A stretch of 64,000 bases of DNA from Thiogranum sp. (GCA_024636585.1 JAGXGS010000034.1:1-64000); one strand, 5' to 3'; shown: positions 49,745 to 61,063, numbered from the stretch's first letter. Made by a program: numbers and translations. The notes: generated by a model not told the origin, from the sequence alone.

Positions 49745-49990
49745 ATGCGCATCTATATGCAAATTCCGCCCGGCGACACCGGCGCACCGAAGTTCTATCA
49801 TCTGCACCTGCAGGAAGACCTCATCGAGGGCTGGACTCTGGTACGGGAGTGGGGCTACCAGGGCGCGCGCGGGCGCATGGTCAAAGACCATTACCCTGAT
49901 CGCGACAGCGCCGAGAATGCCCTGCTGCAGGTGCGTGATGCGCAAATCAAAAAAGGTTATCAGGTCGTATTTATGCAAGGACAGTCATGA
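49745..49990 (+). CDS. Stand-alone WGR domain protein
   Basis: 81 aa consisting of a WGR-type domain: KFYHLHLQEDLIEGWTLVREWGYQGARGRMVKDHYPDRDSAENALLQVRDAQIKKGYQV contains the name-giving motif in the form EWGYQGARGR. WGR domains occur in PARPs and MolR proteins and are thought to bind nucleic acid. It begins 27 nt after the dGTPase-like gene and overlaps the DamX-like gene (ATGA). Its job here is unknown. Confidence 0.85.
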   Translation: MRIYMQIPPGDTGAPKFYHLHLQEDLIEGWTLVREWGYQGARGRMVKDHYPDRDSAENALLQVRDAQIKKGYQVVFMQGQS

Positions 49991-51648
49991 ATAGCAATCG
50001 ATCGCCACACAGCGTGCCACTCGATTACCTGGAGAAATACGCACTCACCCGGCCCCCTTTCGAGAACACGGCAGATTCAGAATTCTTTTATGGAAGCACT
50101 GCATTGATGCAGCGCCTCGATCTGCTCGCCCATCTGACCCAGTTCGGCGATCCATTAATTCTGGTCATCGGCCCGCCCAACAGCGGAAAGAGCACCATGC
50201 TGGAACAGTTCGTTGCGCGGGCCAGCAACCGCTGGTATTTGTGCCAGCTAACTGCCGATTCGCTGGAACAGCTGCCCGCGCATTTTTCAAGCGCGCTCGG
50301 GGACACGACCCTGAGCACTGGCATCGACGCATTGCTGGACCGCTGGGACAGCGAGACGGATGCTTCGCGTTTGTTCGTCATCGCCATTGATGACGCTGAC
50401 AATCTCGATGCAAACGCCTGTCGCACACTTTGCGAACTGCTGGACAGGCCGCAGGGAGAACGCCTTCGCGTGCTGCTGTTTGGAACCGCCAGCATGCAGC
50501 CGATGCTCAAGGAGTCATTGACGAAGCTCGGCTCCACGCGCACTCTGCAGGTACTGGACGTTCCGCGTCTTTCTGAAGAAGAAACAGCAGCTTACTTGAT
50601 GTACCGGCTGTCCGTAGCCGGATACAGCGGTGAAAGCCCGTTCAGCACCACTGAAATCCGGGCCATCTGCAAAGCAGCTGATGGTTGGCCCGGCGCGATC
50701 AATGAACTTGCCGATCAGACACTAAGGGACAACATGCTACGAAGCGAAAAACGACCTGTCATAACCCAACAGCACAGCCGCAGACCACGCTGGCTGGCAG
50801 TACCCGCCGTTCTGGCCATCGCCGTAATTTATCTGGTCTGGCAGAATCTTTATGCGCCGGACCAGAACCAGAAAACCTCCGCTGTCATGGAAGAAACCAC
50901 GCTGACTTTGCCGCCAGAGTCCGAGCCCCAGCCCCAGCCCGAGCTTGCCGCAACACCTGAGCGTCCTCTGCCGCACGACAGTAATGCATCTCAACAGCCC
51001 GCCACAGATGTGCCGTCACCGGATCGGGCCGATGCCCGTCCTGCGACAGCCGCCGCAATGCCATTGGCAGAAGCGCCCGTTGCTTTACCTGCCGAGGAGC
51101 CACAGCCGAGTCGGGAAGAGGTGCCGTCGGTCACAGCCGATTCGTCGATAGCGGTCCTGGCCGAACCGCTGGAGTCACCCTCCTCGAGCGCGGAAGAGGT
51201 CCAGCCTCCTATACCATTAGAACCGCCAGAATCGCCCGCCGAAACCGCTCCAGCCCCGCCAGCCGCAGAGACACTTCAGCCCGTGGACGCGCCGACTGCC
51301 AAAACCGCAGTCCCGACGCGAAACGCGGCCTGGCTCATGAACCAGCCAGCCAGCCATTTCAGCTTGCAACTGCTGGGCTCTCGCAGCGAAAAAGCCGTGA
51401 CAGATTTTATCCGGCGCCACCAGCTGGATCCTGCGCAGACTGCTTATTATCGTGGACTTCATCAGGACGCAGACTGGTTCGTTGTGATGTATGGTGCTTT
51501 CCCTTCGCGGGATGCAGCAATGGAGGGTTTGCGAAGCTTGCCGCAGGCGGTCCGCAAGGCGAAGCCCTGGCCGCGAAAACTGGAGGTTGTGCATCAGGCA
51601 ATTCAGGCGGCAACGCCGGAGAAAGCTGGCATCGAGCAGGGGAATTGA
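49987..51648 (+). CDS. DamX/ExeA-like AAA ATPase with SPOR domain
   Basis: 553-aa inner-membrane protein. An N-terminal AAA domain of the ExeA type has Walker A GPPNSGKST (62-70) and Walker B VIAIDDAD (131-138). A transmembrane helix (about 269-288), a long Pro/Glu/Ala-rich periplasmic linker (about 300-445) and a C-terminal SPOR domain (about 465-545) binding denuded septal glycan follow. The layout and its place after aroB fit DamX, a division-linked protein. The linker is of low complexity. Confidence 0.92.
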   Translation: MNSNRSPHSVPLDYLEKYALTRPPFENTADSEFFYGSTALMQRLDLLAHLTQFGDPLILVIGPPNSGKSTMLEQFVARASNRWYLCQLTADSLEQLPAHFSSALGDTTLSTGIDALLDRWDSETDASRLFVIAIDDADNLDANACRTLCELLDRPQGERLRVLLFGTASMQPMLKESLTKLGSTRTLQVLDVPRLSEEETAAYLMYRLSVAGYSGESPFSTTEIRAICKAADGWPGAINELADQTLRDNMLRSEKRPVITQQHSRRPRWLAVPAVLAIAVIYLVWQNLYAPDQNQKTSAVMEETTLTLPPESEPQPQPELAATPERPLPHDSNASQQPATDVPSPDRADARPATAAAMPLAEAPVALPAEEPQPSREEVPSVTADSSIAVLAEPLESPSSSAEEVQPPIPLEPPESPAETAPAPPAAETLQPVDAPTAKTAVPTRNAAWLMNQPASHFSLQLLGSRSEKAVTDFIRRHQLDPAQTAYYRGLHQDADWFVVMYGAFPSRDAAMEGLRSLPQAVRKAKPWPRKLEVVHQAIQAATPEKAGIEQGN

Positions 51649-51753
51649 TGCACATCGCTCCCTTTCAAACCGGAAGGTTTTATACGTAAACACTGGCGAA
51701 AACCCGCGGTCTCAATTATCCTTTCGGGCCCAATTTTTTAACTGACGGGTTAC

Positions 51754-51778
51754 ACCGCCTCTCTTGTGAGCAGGCGGT
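51754..51778. other. Hairpin in the gltB upstream region
   Basis: ACCGCCT and AGGCGGT form a 7-bp stem with an 11-nt loop between the damX-like gene and gltB. No T-run follows on either strand, so it is not a clear terminator; it could be a leader structure. I could not place a promoter in this 190-bp gap. Confidence 0.3.
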
Positions 51779-51838
51779 TGTGTGTGCGCCCAATGCACAA
51801 TTTCCGAACAATATTACAAGCAGTTACAGAGGTCAGAC

Positions 51839-54800
51839 ATGAGTCACGGTGCGTTTCCGGAAAACCAGGGCCTGTATGATCGCCGCAATGAGCATGACGC
51901 CTGTGGTGTCGGGTTTGTCGCCCATATCAAAGGTGTCCCGAATCACGCGATTATCAGGCAGGGACTTCAGGTTCTGGAAAACCTCACCCATCGAGGCGCG
52001 GTGGGTGCTGATCCATTGGCCGGTGATGGCGCCGGCATCCTGCTCCAGATTCCGGATCGATTCCTGCGCGAGACCTGTGCTGACCTGGGTCTCGAGTTGC
52101 CGGTCCCAGGTCGCTATGCGGTCGGCATGGTATTCCTGCCGGCCCAGGAACAGACGCGCCTGAAGATCGAGTCGCTGTTCGAGCAGACGATCGGCGATGA
52201 AGGGCAGGTGTCAATCGGCTGGCGCGATGTACCCACTGACAATCGTGGCCTGGGCGACAGCGTGAAGGCGGTAGAACCCGTGGTGCGCCAGATCTTTATT
52301 GGCGCCGGTGAAGACTGTACCAGTCAGACCGATTTCGAACGCAAGTTGTTCGTGATCCGTAAGGTGGTCGAAAACGCAGTGCGTGCCTCTGACTGGGAGG
52401 ATCACGAACACTTTTACGTGCCGTCACTGTCCAGCCGAACGCTCCTGTACAAAGGTATGCTGCTGGCCGATCAGGTCGACGCCTACTATCAGGATCTGAG
52501 AGACGAGCGCATGGTGTCGGCCCTGGCACTGGTGCATCAGCGTTTTTCAACCAACACATTCCCTTCCTGGGATCTCGCTCACCCGTTCCGCATGATCGCC
52601 CACAATGGCGAAATCAATACTGTGCGGGGCAATGTGAACTGGATGCGCGCGCGACGACATTCCATGGCTTCGGAACTGTTCGGCGAAGACCTGGAGAAAA
52701 TCTGGCCGCTGATTCCCGAAGGCCAGTCCGATTCGGCTTGCTTCGATAACGCACTGGAATTGCTGGTCGCAGGCGGTTACTCGATGGCACACGCCATGAT
52801 GATGCTGATTCCGGAAGCCTGGGCCGGCAATCCGTTGATGCCTGCCAAACGCCGCGCGTTCTATGAATATCACGCAGCATTGATGGAGCCCTGGGATGGC
52901 CCCGCAGCTGTGGCTTTCACCGATGGACGCCAGATCGGCGCGACCCTGGACCGCAATGGCCTGCGCCCGGCGCGTTACCTGATCACCGACGATGACATGG
53001 TGGTGATGGCATCTGAAATGGGCGTCCTGCCGATTCCGGCCAGCAAGATTGTCAAGAAATGGCGCCTGCAGCCCGGCAAGATGTTCCTGATCGATATGGA
53101 ACAGGGCCGCATTATCGACGACGAAGAACTGAAGACCGGACTCGCGGACAGCCACCCATACCAGGAATGGCTGAAGAAAACCCAGGTTCATCTCAAGGAT
53201 CTACCGTCCGACGTGCCCGGGAATGGAGGCGATCCGGACACTCTGCTGGATCGGCAGCAGGCGTTCGGTTACACGCAGGAAGATTTAAAGCTGCTGATGA
53301 TGCCGATGGCCGCAGCGGGTCAGGAGGCAGTTGGCTCAATGGGTTCGGACAACCCGGTTGCAGTGCTGTCCAGCAAAGCCAAACCGTTGTTCAACTATTT
53401 TAAACAGAATTTTGCGCAGGTCACCAATCCGCCGATCGACCCGATCCGCGAAGAGCTGGTGATGTCGCTGGTTTCGCTCATCGGGCCCCGCCCCAACCTG
53501 CTCAACCTGCACTCCGGTGGCAAATACATGCGCCTGGAAGTCAGTCAGCCAATTCTGAGCAATAAGGATCTGGAACGGATTCGTAATATCGAAACCACGA
53601 CCAGCGGCGCATTCCGCACCGGAACCATCGACATCTGCTATGCGGCCGAACAGGGTGCCGGTGGCATGGCTGCGGCACTCGAAGCCGTATGCCAGCAGGC
53701 GGAAGCGTCTATAGAAGAAGGCTATAACATTCTGGTCCTGTCCGATCGTTCCGTATCACCGCAACAGATTCCAATTCCAGCACTGCTGGCAACGTCAGCC
53801 GTCCACCACCACCTGGTGCGCGCCGGCCTGCGAACCGAAGTCGGGCTGGTTGTGGAAACAGGTTCCGCGCGCGAGGTGCACCATTTCGCCGTGCTTGCAG
53901 GATATGGGGCTGAAGCGATAAATCCTTACCTGGCGTTCGAAACGCTGGCGTCCATCAAAGATGACATCAATGCCAATCTTGATATCCAGCTGGATGAAGC
54001 GACCATCAACAAGCATTACATCAAGGCAGTTGGCAAAGGGCTGCTGAAAGTCTGTTCAAAGATGGGCATCTCGACCTATCAGTCCTATTGTGGCGCGCAA
54101 ATTTTCGACGCCGTGGGGCTGAAAACCAGCTTCGTGGAGAAGTATTTTACCGGCACCGCCACGACCATCGAAGGCATTGGTATCGATGAAATCGCCGAAG
54201 AGGCCGTGCACTGGCATCGTGATGCATACGGGAAAAAACCGATCTACGCGAATGCGCTGGATGTAGGCGGCGATTATGCCTATCGGGTCCGTGGCGAAGA
54301 ACACGTATGGACACCCGACAGCATCGCAAAACTGCAGCATGCGACCCGCGCCAATGATCCGCGCACCTATGCGGAATATTCGCGGCTTATCAATGAGCAG
54401 AGCGGCAACCTGAAAACGCTGCGCGGCCTGTTCGATCTCAAGCTTGCAGCAGAACCCGTGCCGATCGAGGAAGTCGAACCGGCCAGTGAAATCGTCAAGC
54501 GCTTCGCTACGGGCGCCATGTCATTCGGTTCCATCTCGTGGGAAGCACATACCACACTGGCAATCGCCATGAACCGCATTGGTGGTAAGTCGAACACCGG
54601 TGAAGGCGGCGAAGAACGCAGTCGCTTCAAGCCACTGGAAAACGGTGACTCCATGCGCTCGGCAATCAAGCAGGTTGCGTCAGGACGTTTCGGGGTCACC
54701 ACTGAATACCTGGTCAATGCCGACGACATCCAGATCAAGATGGCGCAGGGCGCGAAACCCGGCGAAGGCGGACAACTGCCTGGACATAAAGTGAGCGAAT

Positions 54801-56497
54801 GGATTGCCCGGGTGCGGCATTCCACGCCCGGCGTCGGCCTGATCTCGCCACCCCCTCATCACGACATTTATTCGATCGAGGATCTGGCGCAGCTGATTCA
54901 CGACCTGAAGAATGTGAACCCGGCGGCACGCATCAGCGTCAAACTGGTATCGGAAGTCGGAGTCGGCACGGTTGCTGCGGGTGTGTCCAAGGCACATGCC
55001 GACCATGTCACAATCGCCGGCTATGACGGCGGCACCGGCGCTTCGCCGCTGACATCCCTGAAGCACGCCGGCAGCCCCTGGGAAATCGGCCTTGCCGAGA
55101 CTCACCAGACACTGGTTCTGAACAAGCTTCGCGGCCGCATCGCCGTGCAGGTCGACGGCGGCATTCGCACCGGCCGCGATGCCGTTATCGGTGCCCTGCT
55201 GGGAGCCGATGAGTTCGGTTTCGCGACTGCGCCGTTGATCGTCGAAGGCTGCATCATGATGCGCAAATGCCACCTCAACACCTGTCCGGTCGGGGTGGCG
55301 ACCCAGGACGAGGAACTTCGCAAGCGTTTCACCGGCAAACCGGAACATGTCGTCAACTATTTCTTCTTTGTTGCTGAGGAAATGCGTCAGCTGATGGCAC
55401 AACTTGGCTTCCGGACCATCAACGAGATGATCGGACGCGTCGACAAGCTGGACATGCGCGAAGCGCTCGATCACTGGAAAGCGCATGGCCTCGATTATTC
55501 GCGCATCCTGCACCGACCCGACGCCGGACCGGAAGTTGCTGGCTACAACTGCGAAAAACAGGACCATGGACTCGACAAGGCCCTTGATAACAAGCTGATC
55601 GAACAAGCCACGCCGGCGCTCGAACGCGGCGAAAAGGTGCACATCGAGACGCAGGTGCAGAACGTCAACCGCACCGTGGGTGCCATGTTGTCCGGTCACA
55701 TCGCCAGACGCTACGGCCATCAAGGCCTTCCGGACGACACCATACATATCAAGCTCAATGGTGTTGCCGGCCAAAGCTTCGGCAGCTGGCTGGCCCACGG
55801 TGCGACCCTGGAGCTGGAGGGCGAAGGCAACGACTATGTCGGCAAGGGCCTGTCCGGCGGGCGCATCATCGTCTACCCTCCGCGCGACTGTCCGATCATT
55901 GCCGAGCAAAATATTATTGTCGGCAATACCGTCCTCTATGGTGCGATCACCGGCGAATGTTTTTTCCGCGGCGTGGCTGGCGAACGTTTTGCCGTGCGCA
56001 ACTCTGGCGCCAGTGCGGTCGTCGAAGGGGTGGGAGATCACGGCTGCGAATACATGACCGGCGGTGTGGTCGTGGTGCTGGGAGAAACCGGGCGCAATTT
56101 CGCTGCCGGCATGAGTGGCGGTATCGCCTATGTGCTCAACGAGGACGGCAACTTTGAAAACCGTTGCAACCTCGCCATGGTGGAGCTGGAACCGGTTCCG
56201 GAAGAAGACGAGGCGCTGGAAGCGCTGGAGCACCAAGGCGGCGACATGGAAACCCATGGTATGGTGGACATCAGCGCGGACATGACGCGCTATGATGCGC
56301 TTCGACTGCAGCGTTTGATCAAGGCACACCTGCGCCATACCGGCAGCACTGTGGCAGCGCGCATACTCGACAACTGGAATGAATACCTGCCGAGATTCGT
56401 AAAAGTCATGCCGGTGGATTACCGACGCGCACTCGAAGAAATAAAGCAATCACAGGACCATGCCGCGCAACCTGACGTGGCGGCCGGAGGACAGTAG
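51839..56497 (+). CDS. gltB: Glutamate synthase (NADPH) large subunit
   Basis: Converts glutamine and 2-oxoglutarate to glutamate. The 1552-aa protein starts at ATG 51839 (AGAGGTC upstream), leaving a 21-residue propeptide before the catalytic Cys22 of the Ntn amidotransferase domain ([14 protein letters not shown]). The central FMN/synthase domain carries the 3Fe-4S cysteines in [15 protein letters not shown], and the C-terminal GXGXG beta-helix domain is visible in [12 protein letters not shown] and [21 protein letters not shown]. The ORF-track start adds 19 unrelated residues. gltD follows 3 nt later. Confidence 0.98.
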   Translation: MSHGAFPENQGLYDRRNEHDACGVGFVAHIKGVPNHAIIRQGLQVLENLTHRGAVGADPLAGDGAGILLQIPDRFLRETCADLGLELPVPGRYAVGMVFLPAQEQTRLKIESLFEQTIGDEGQVSIGWRDVPTDNRGLGDSVKAVEPVVRQIFIGAGEDCTSQTDFERKLFVIRKVVENAVRASDWEDHEHFYVPSLSSRTLLYKGMLLADQVDAYYQDLRDERMVSALALVHQRFSTNTFPSWDLAHPFRMIAHNGEINTVRGNVNWMRARRHSMASELFGEDLEKIWPLIPEGQSDSACFDNALELLVAGGYSMAHAMMMLIPEAWAGNPLMPAKRRAFYEYHAALMEPWDGPAAVAFTDGRQIGATLDRNGLRPARYLITDDDMVVMASEMGVLPIPASKIVKKWRLQPGKMFLIDMEQGRIIDDEELKTGLADSHPYQEWLKKTQVHLKDLPSDVPGNGGDPDTLLDRQQAFGYTQEDLKLLMMPMAAAGQEAVGSMGSDNPVAVLSSKAKPLFNYFKQNFAQVTNPPIDPIREELVMSLVSLIGPRPNLLNLHSGGKYMRLEVSQPILSNKDLERIRNIETTTSGAFRTGTIDICYAAEQGAGGMAAALEAVCQQAEASIEEGYNILVLSDRSVSPQQIPIPALLATSAVHHHLVRAGLRTEVGLVVETGSAREVHHFAVLAGYGAEAINPYLAFETLASIKDDINANLDIQLDEATINKHYIKAVGKGLLKVCSKMGISTYQSYCGAQIFDAVGLKTSFVEKYFTGTATTIEGIGIDEIAEEAVHWHRDAYGKKPIYANALDVGGDYAYRVRGEEHVWTPDSIAKLQHATRANDPRTYAEYSRLINEQSGNLKTLRGLFDLKLAAEPVPIEEVEPASEIVKRFATGAMSFGSISWEAHTTLAIAMNRIGGKSNTGEGGEERSRFKPLENGDSMRSAIKQVASGRFGVTTEYLVNADDIQIKMAQGAKPGEGGQLPGHKVSEWIARVRHSTPGVGLISPPPHHDIYSIEDLAQLIHDLKNVNPAARISVKLVSEVGVGTVAAGVSKAHADHVTIAGYDGGTGASPLTSLKHAGSPWEIGLAETHQTLVLNKLRGRIAVQVDGGIRTGRDAVIGALLGADEFGFATAPLIVEGCIMMRKCHLNTCPVGVATQDEELRKRFTGKPEHVVNYFFFVAEEMRQLMAQLGFRTINEMIGRVDKLDMREALDHWKAHGLDYSRILHRPDAGPEVAGYNCEKQDHGLDKALDNKLIEQATPALERGEKVHIETQVQNVNRTVGAMLSGHIARRYGHQGLPDDTIHIKLNGVAGQSFGSWLAHGATLELEGEGNDYVGKGLSGGRIIVYPPRDCPIIAEQNIIVGNTVLYGAITGECFFRGVAGERFAVRNSGASAVVEGVGDHGCEYMTGGVVVVLGETGRNFAAGMSGGIAYVLNEDGNFENRCNLAMVELEPVPEEDEALEALEHQGGDMETHGMVDISADMTRYDALRLQRLIKAHLRHTGSTVAARILDNWNEYLPRFVKVMPVDYRRALEEIKQSQDHAAQPDVAAGGQ

Positions 56498-56500
56498 TCG

Positions 56501-57952
56501 ATGGGCAAACCTACCGGATTCATGGAGTACCCTCTCCACGACCGACATTACAAACCTGTTGAAGAGCGTATCAGGCACTTCAGGGAATTTGTGATCCCGC
56601 TGGATGAACAGGAACTGAGCCGCCAGGGTGCGCGCTGCATGGATTGCGGCATTCCTTTCTGCCACGAAGCCTGTCCGGTCAACAACATCATTCCCGACTG
56701 GAACGACCTGATATTCAAAGGCGACTGGCGGGAAGCCCTCGAAGTGCTGCACTCCACGAATAATTTTCCCGAGTTCACCGGCCGCATCTGCCCTGCCCCC
56801 TGCCAGGAATCCTGCACCCTGAACATTACCGATGAACCGGTGACGATCAAGACCATTGAATGCGCCATTATCGATAAGGCATGGGAAAACGGTTGGGTCA
56901 AACCACAGCCATCCCCGGTGCAGACCGGCAAACAAATCGCCGTTGTCGGTTCCGGGCCGGCTGGCATGGCCTGCGCCCAGCAACTGGCGCGTGCCGGCCA
57001 CGCAGTGACACTGTTCGAGAAAAGTGATCGCATTGGCGGCCTGCTGCGCTATGGCATTCCTGACTTCAAGATGGAAAAACAGAACATCGATCGCCGCATT
57101 GAACAGATGCAGTCGGAAGGCGTGGTCTTCAAAGTCAACGTGCATGTTGGCGTGGATATCGACACCGCGCAGCTGTTGAAAGATTTCGATGCGCTGGCAT
57201 TGACGGGCGGTTCGGAGCACCCGCGCGACCTGCCGGTGCCGGGTCGGGAACTGAATGGCGTGCATTTCGCCATGGACTTTCTGCCGCAACAGAACAAACG
57301 TGACGCCGGGGACACGATTCCCGACAAGATCGCGATCAGTGCGAAGGACAAGCACGTCATAGTCATCGGTGGTGGCGACACCGGCTCCGACTGCATCGGC
57401 ACATCGATCCGGCAAGGCTGCAAGTCGGTTACTCAGCTGGAAATCCTGCCGAGGCCGCCGGAAAAAGAAAACAAGGAACTCACATGGCCGGAATGGCCGA
57501 ACAAGATGCGCACCTCCTCGTCACAGGAAGAAGGGGCGAAGCGCGACTGGTCGGTAACGACCAAGATGCTGACCGGGCGTGACGGCAAAGTTGAAAAAAT
57601 ACACTGTGCGCGGGTGGAATGGGAGAAAGATGCCCAGGGCCGCTGGAATATGCAGGAAGTTCCCGGCAGTGAATTCGAACTCGATGCCGACCTGGTTTTG
57701 CTGGCGATGGGTTTCGTGCATCCCGTACAGGAAGGCCTGCTCAACGACCTCGGCGTGAGCTACGACGCACGCGGCAATGTACGTGGCGACACAGAAGGCC
57801 GCGAGGCCTACAAAACCTCAGTGGATAAGGTGTTTGCGGCGGGTGATATGCGGCGCGGGCAATCGCTGGTGGTGTGGGCTATACGTGAAGGGCGTCAGTG
57901 CGCGCGGGCAGTCGATGAATTTTTGATGGGTGTTTCGGATTTGCCGCGTTAG
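56501..57952 (+). CDS. gltD: Glutamate synthase (NADPH) small subunit
   Basis: 483-aa flavoprotein feeding electrons from NADPH to GltB. The N-terminal cysteines for two 4Fe-4S clusters are in [17 protein letters not shown] and [13 protein letters not shown]. The FAD fold follows with [26 protein letters not shown], and the NADPH fold with [21 protein letters not shown]. The end [32 protein letters not shown] is typical. It is cotranscribed with gltB. Confidence 0.98.
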   Translation: MGKPTGFMEYPLHDRHYKPVEERIRHFREFVIPLDEQELSRQGARCMDCGIPFCHEACPVNNIIPDWNDLIFKGDWREALEVLHSTNNFPEFTGRICPAPCQESCTLNITDEPVTIKTIECAIIDKAWENGWVKPQPSPVQTGKQIAVVGSGPAGMACAQQLARAGHAVTLFEKSDRIGGLLRYGIPDFKMEKQNIDRRIEQMQSEGVVFKVNVHVGVDIDTAQLLKDFDALALTGGSEHPRDLPVPGRELNGVHFAMDFLPQQNKRDAGDTIPDKIAISAKDKHVIVIGGGDTGSDCIGTSIRQGCKSVTQLEILPRPPEKENKELTWPEWPNKMRTSSSQEEGAKRDWSVTTKMLTGRDGKVEKIHCARVEWEKDAQGRWNMQEVPGSEFELDADLVLLAMGFVHPVQEGLLNDLGVSYDARGNVRGDTEGREAYKTSVDKVFAAGDMRRGQSLVVWAIREGRQCARAVDEFLMGVSDLPR

Positions 57953-57974
57953 TGGCAATCCATCGGAGAAACTT

Positions 57975-58003
57975 TTGTATAACACCTCCCAACGCGGTCT
58001 AAT
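57975..58003 (+). promoter_or_regulatory. Putative hemE promoter placing the transcript start at the ATG
   Basis: TTGTAT and TCTAAT (5 of 6) are separated by 17 nt. The -10 box ends 6 nt before the hemE ATG, so transcription would begin at or next to the A of the start codon. The gap holds no ribosome site. Confidence 0.5.
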
Positions 58004-58009
58004 ACTTAC

Positions 58010-59074
58010 ATGACTGAATTGAAAAACGACCGCTTTATCCGTGCCTTGCTGCGACAACCCGTCGATGTCACCCCGGTCTGGATGATGCGCCAGGCCGGAC
58101 GCTATCTGCCCGAGTACCGTGCCACGCGCGAGAAAGCCGGCAGTTTCATGCAACTGTGCGGCAATCCGGAACTCGCCTGCGAAGTGACTTTGCAGCCGCT
58201 GGAGCGTTTCCCGCTCGATGCCGCGATTCTGTTTTCCGACATTCTAACCATCCCCGATGCCATGGGACTTGGCCTGTATTTCACCGAAGGTGAGGGACCG
58301 CGCTTCAAGAATCCCATCCGCACCGAAGCCCAGATCAAGGCACTCGGCGTGCCGGACCCGGAACAGGAACTGCGCTATGTGATGGACGCGGTGCGACTGA
58401 TTCGCAGAGAACTCGCCGGCCGTGTGCCATTGATCGGTTTTTCCGGCAGTCCCTGGACGCTGGCGACTTATATGGTCGAAGGCGGCTCCAGCAAAGACTT
58501 CCGCACTATCAAAGCCATGTTGTTCGAACGCCCGGAGTTGCTCGATCAGCTGCTCGACACAGTCGCCCGTTCGGTGGCGCTGTACCTCAACGCCCAGATT
58601 GCCGCCGGCGCGCAAACCGTGATGATCTTCGATACCTGGGGCGGCGCCCTGACCCCGAGTGACTACTGCCGATTTTCACTCAAGCCAATGGAACGTATCA
58701 TTGCGTCACTGCAGCGCGAATATAACGGCAAGAAAATTCCGGTGATTCTGTTCACCAAGAACGGCGGCCAGTGGCTGGAAGCCATGACCGATACCGGAGC
58801 CGATGCGCTGGGACTGGACTGGACTACTGATCTGGCTGACGCGCGCCGCCGGGTCGGCGGACAGGTGGCGCTACAGGGCAATCTCGATCCATCGGTACTT
58901 TATGCATCACCGCCACATATTCGCGAACAGGTTGGAAAAGTGCTGGCGAGTTTCGGCAAGGGCAACGGCCATGTATTCAACCTCGGCCACGGTATTCATC
59001 CCGGCATCCCACCGGAACATGTGACCGCCATGGTCACTGCGGTGCACGAATTAAGCATGCCCTACCATCAGTGA
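58010..59074 (+). CDS. hemE: Uroporphyrinogen decarboxylase
   Basis: Removes four carboxyl groups from uroporphyrinogen III to give coproporphyrinogen III in heme synthesis. The 354-aa protein begins [37 protein letters not shown], nearly the E. coli start, so the ATG is secure. [15 protein letters not shown] contains the catalytic Asp and [19 protein letters not shown] is conserved. No Shine-Dalgarno sequence precedes it (see the promoter entry). It would serve the heme demand of the two oxidases at the other end of the window. Confidence 0.97.
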   Translation: MTELKNDRFIRALLRQPVDVTPVWMMRQAGRYLPEYRATREKAGSFMQLCGNPELACEVTLQPLERFPLDAAILFSDILTIPDAMGLGLYFTEGEGPRFKNPIRTEAQIKALGVPDPEQELRYVMDAVRLIRRELAGRVPLIGFSGSPWTLATYMVEGGSSKDFRTIKAMLFERPELLDQLLDTVARSVALYLNAQIAAGAQTVMIFDTWGGALTPSDYCRFSLKPMERIIASLQREYNGKKIPVILFTKNGGQWLEAMTDTGADALGLDWTTDLADARRRVGGQVALQGNLDPSVLYASPPHIREQVGKVLASFGKGNGHVFNLGHGIHPGIPPEHVTAMVTAVHELSMPYHQ

Positions 59075-59095
59075 TATGTCGCAGGCTTCGATAAC

Positions 59096-60085
59096 ATGAC
59101 GCTGGCCATTCTGATCTGTGATGATTCGGGAATGGCGCGGAAACAGATGGCGCGCGCCCTGCCGCCGGACTGGGATGCAGAAATAAGTTTCGCAGCGGAT
59201 GGACGCGAAGGTCTTGAAGCTATCAAGGCCGGCAAGGGTGAAGTGCTGTTCCTTGATCTCAATATGCCGGTGATGGATGGATATCAGGTGCTCGAAGCGA
59301 TTCGTGCGCAGGATCTTCCTACCCTGGTGATCGTGGTATCGGGCGACATCCAGCCTGAAGCTCACCAGCGCGTCATGAAAATGGGTGCATTGGCGTTTCT
59401 CAAGAAACCGGTGGATGCCGAGCAGATTGAACAGGTGCTCAATCAGTACGGCATTCGCGGCGAGAGCAAGGGCAACCTGAGCGACGTCAAAGTCGACGTC
59501 AACCCGATGGACAGTTACCAGGAGATTGCCAATGTAGCCATGGGCCGCGCCGGCGATCTGCTCGCCCGCCTGCTGGGTGTATTCGTCGTGCTGCCGATCC
59601 CCAAAGTGCGCATGATCGAAATTGCGGAACTGCGCATGGCGCTGGAGCGGGTTGCCGATGACGACACCCTGTCCGGAGTCTGCCAGGGATTCATCGGCGC
59701 AGGAATTGCCGGTGAAGCGTTATTAATGTTCAACGAGTCCAGCTTTGCGGATATCGCTGGCTTGATGAAGTATCGGGGTGAAGTCGACGACAGCGCGCAG
59801 CTTGAACTGCTCATGGATATCGCCAGCGTGCTGATCGGCGCCTGCCTGACCGGTATCGCCGATCAGCTGGACATCAGTTTCAGCCAGAGTCACCCGGTAG
59901 TACTGGGCCGCCACGTCAAGGTACAGGATCTGCTGAAGAGTGGCTCTGCCCAATGGGAGAGGACGCTGTCCATCGAGATTGCCTATTCCATCGAGAATTA
60001 TGACATCAACTGCGATTTACTGCTGCTGTTCACCGAGGATTCACTGCCCTCGCTGAACCAGCGCCTCGCCTATGCGCTGGATTAA
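59096..60085 (+). CDS. Response regulator with C-terminal CheC-like phosphatase domain
   Basis: 329 aa. The receiver domain (1-120) has the acidic pair ICDDSG, the phospho-acceptor Asp54 (LFLDLNMPVMDG) and Lys103/104 (FLKKPVD). The C-terminal domain (about 145-325) is CheC/CheX-like: SYQEIANVAMGRAGDLLARLL keeps the E-x-x-N phosphatase motif. The second helix (ELLMDIASVLIGACLTGIADQL) has lost the Asn and is probably inactive. It could dephosphorylate itself or another regulator. It is 3 nt from a diguanylate cyclase gene, suggesting a shared pathway; no histidine kinase is nearby. Confidence 0.88.
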   Translation: MTLAILICDDSGMARKQMARALPPDWDAEISFAADGREGLEAIKAGKGEVLFLDLNMPVMDGYQVLEAIRAQDLPTLVIVVSGDIQPEAHQRVMKMGALAFLKKPVDAEQIEQVLNQYGIRGESKGNLSDVKVDVNPMDSYQEIANVAMGRAGDLLARLLGVFVVLPIPKVRMIEIAELRMALERVADDDTLSGVCQGFIGAGIAGEALLMFNESSFADIAGLMKYRGEVDDSAQLELLMDIASVLIGACLTGIADQLDISFSQSHPVVLGRHVKVQDLLKSGSAQWERTLSIEIAYSIENYDINCDLLLLFTEDSLPSLNQRLAYALD

Positions 60086-60088
60086 CCC

Positions 60089-61063
60089 GTGACCGATCAG
60101 AACCAGGTAAAGGAATTCCACTGGCTCATGAATATGATCCAGACCATCGATGTCGGTCTGGTGGTGATTGACAGCACCTACGCAATCCAGGTCTGGAACG
60201 GTTTCATGGCCAACCACAGTGGCAGAGCACCTCATGATGTGATTGGGGGCAATCTGTTCGATCTGTTCGACAGTATCCCGGAAACCTGGTTCCGGAATAA
60301 GGCCGACTCGGTTTTTCTCCTTAAAAATCGCGCCTTCACTACCTGGGAACAACGTCCCTATCTGTTCCGCTTCAAGAACTACCGCCCTATCACCGGCACT
60401 GCGGAGTTCATGTACCAGAACATCACCCTGATCCCCTTGCTGTCGAGCGACGGCACAGTCAAACATATCGGCATCATCATTTACGATGTCACCGATATGG
60501 CGGTCGGAAAATCACAGCTACAGGAGGTTAACGGTCAGCTGGAATCCCTCAGCCGCACCGACCGCCTGACGCAATTGAACAACCGCGGTTACTGGGAAGA
60601 ATGCCTCGAGTCCGAACACCAACGCGCCATGCGTACCGGCGCGCCATGCACGCTGATAATGTTCGATATCGATCATTTCAAGCCGGTTAACGATACCTAT
60701 GGTCACCAGGCCGGCGATGAAGTGATTCGTGCCACTGCACGAATGCTTCTCGAAAGTAAACGCGCCATCGATATTGCGGGGCGCTACGGGGGGGAAGAGT
60801 TTGTCATCATTCTCATCGACACCGATATCAAGGGTGCGGCGGTGTTCGCCGAACGCCTGCGGCGGAAAATCGCCGCCAGCACCGTTCAGTACGAAAATGT
60901 AGAAATAACCTGGACCATCAGTCTCGGCCTCGCGGAATGCAGCGAGCATATTCGCAGCCATTGTGACTGGATCGAGTGCAGCGATCAGGCTCTGTACCAG
61001 GCCAAGCACGGTGGACGCAATCAGAGCTGCCGCTATGTGCCCGGCGACGCGCCGAAGCGCTAG
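60089..61063 (+). CDS. PAS-GGDEF diguanylate cyclase
   Basis: 324-aa cytoplasmic enzyme making cyclic di-GMP. A PAS-like sensor region (about 15-140, MIQTIDVGLVVIDSTYAIQVWNGFM) and a short coiled linker precede the GGDEF domain (about 150-320). The active site is GGEEF (234-238), and the inhibitory I-site RAID (225-228) sits five residues before it, so product feedback is expected. The start codon is GTG. It pairs with the receiver-CheC protein and ends with a 4-nt overlap against the opposing fructosamine-kinase-like gene. Confidence 0.93.
   Translation: MTDQNQVKEFHWLMNMIQTIDVGLVVIDSTYAIQVWNGFMANHSGRAPHDVIGGNLFDLFDSIPETWFRNKADSVFLLKNRAFTTWEQRPYLFRFKNYRPITGTAEFMYQNITLIPLLSSDGTVKHIGIIIYDVTDMAVGKSQLQEVNGQLESLSRTDRLTQLNNRGYWEECLESEHQRAMRTGAPCTLIMFDIDHFKPVNDTYGHQAGDEVIRATARMLLESKRAIDIAGRYGGEEFVIILIDTDIKGAAVFAERLRRKIAASTVQYENVEITWTISLGLAECSEHIRSHCDWIECSDQALYQAKHGGRNQSCRYVPGDAPKR

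Noticed and set aside
50890-51320. Repeat array in the damX-like gene
   Set aside because: The repeated proline/glutamate/alanine codons form a low-complexity linker typical of DamX proteins, not a tandem repeat element.
51754-51778. Terminator before gltB
   Set aside because: The hairpin has only 7 bp and no T-run on either strand, so it is listed only as a hairpin.
54680-56449. 589-aa minus-strand ORF
   Set aside because: It lies wholly antisense to gltB, which has every expected motif. Its sequence is rich in His, Arg, Gln and Val with no domain, as expected for a shadow frame of a GC-rich gene.
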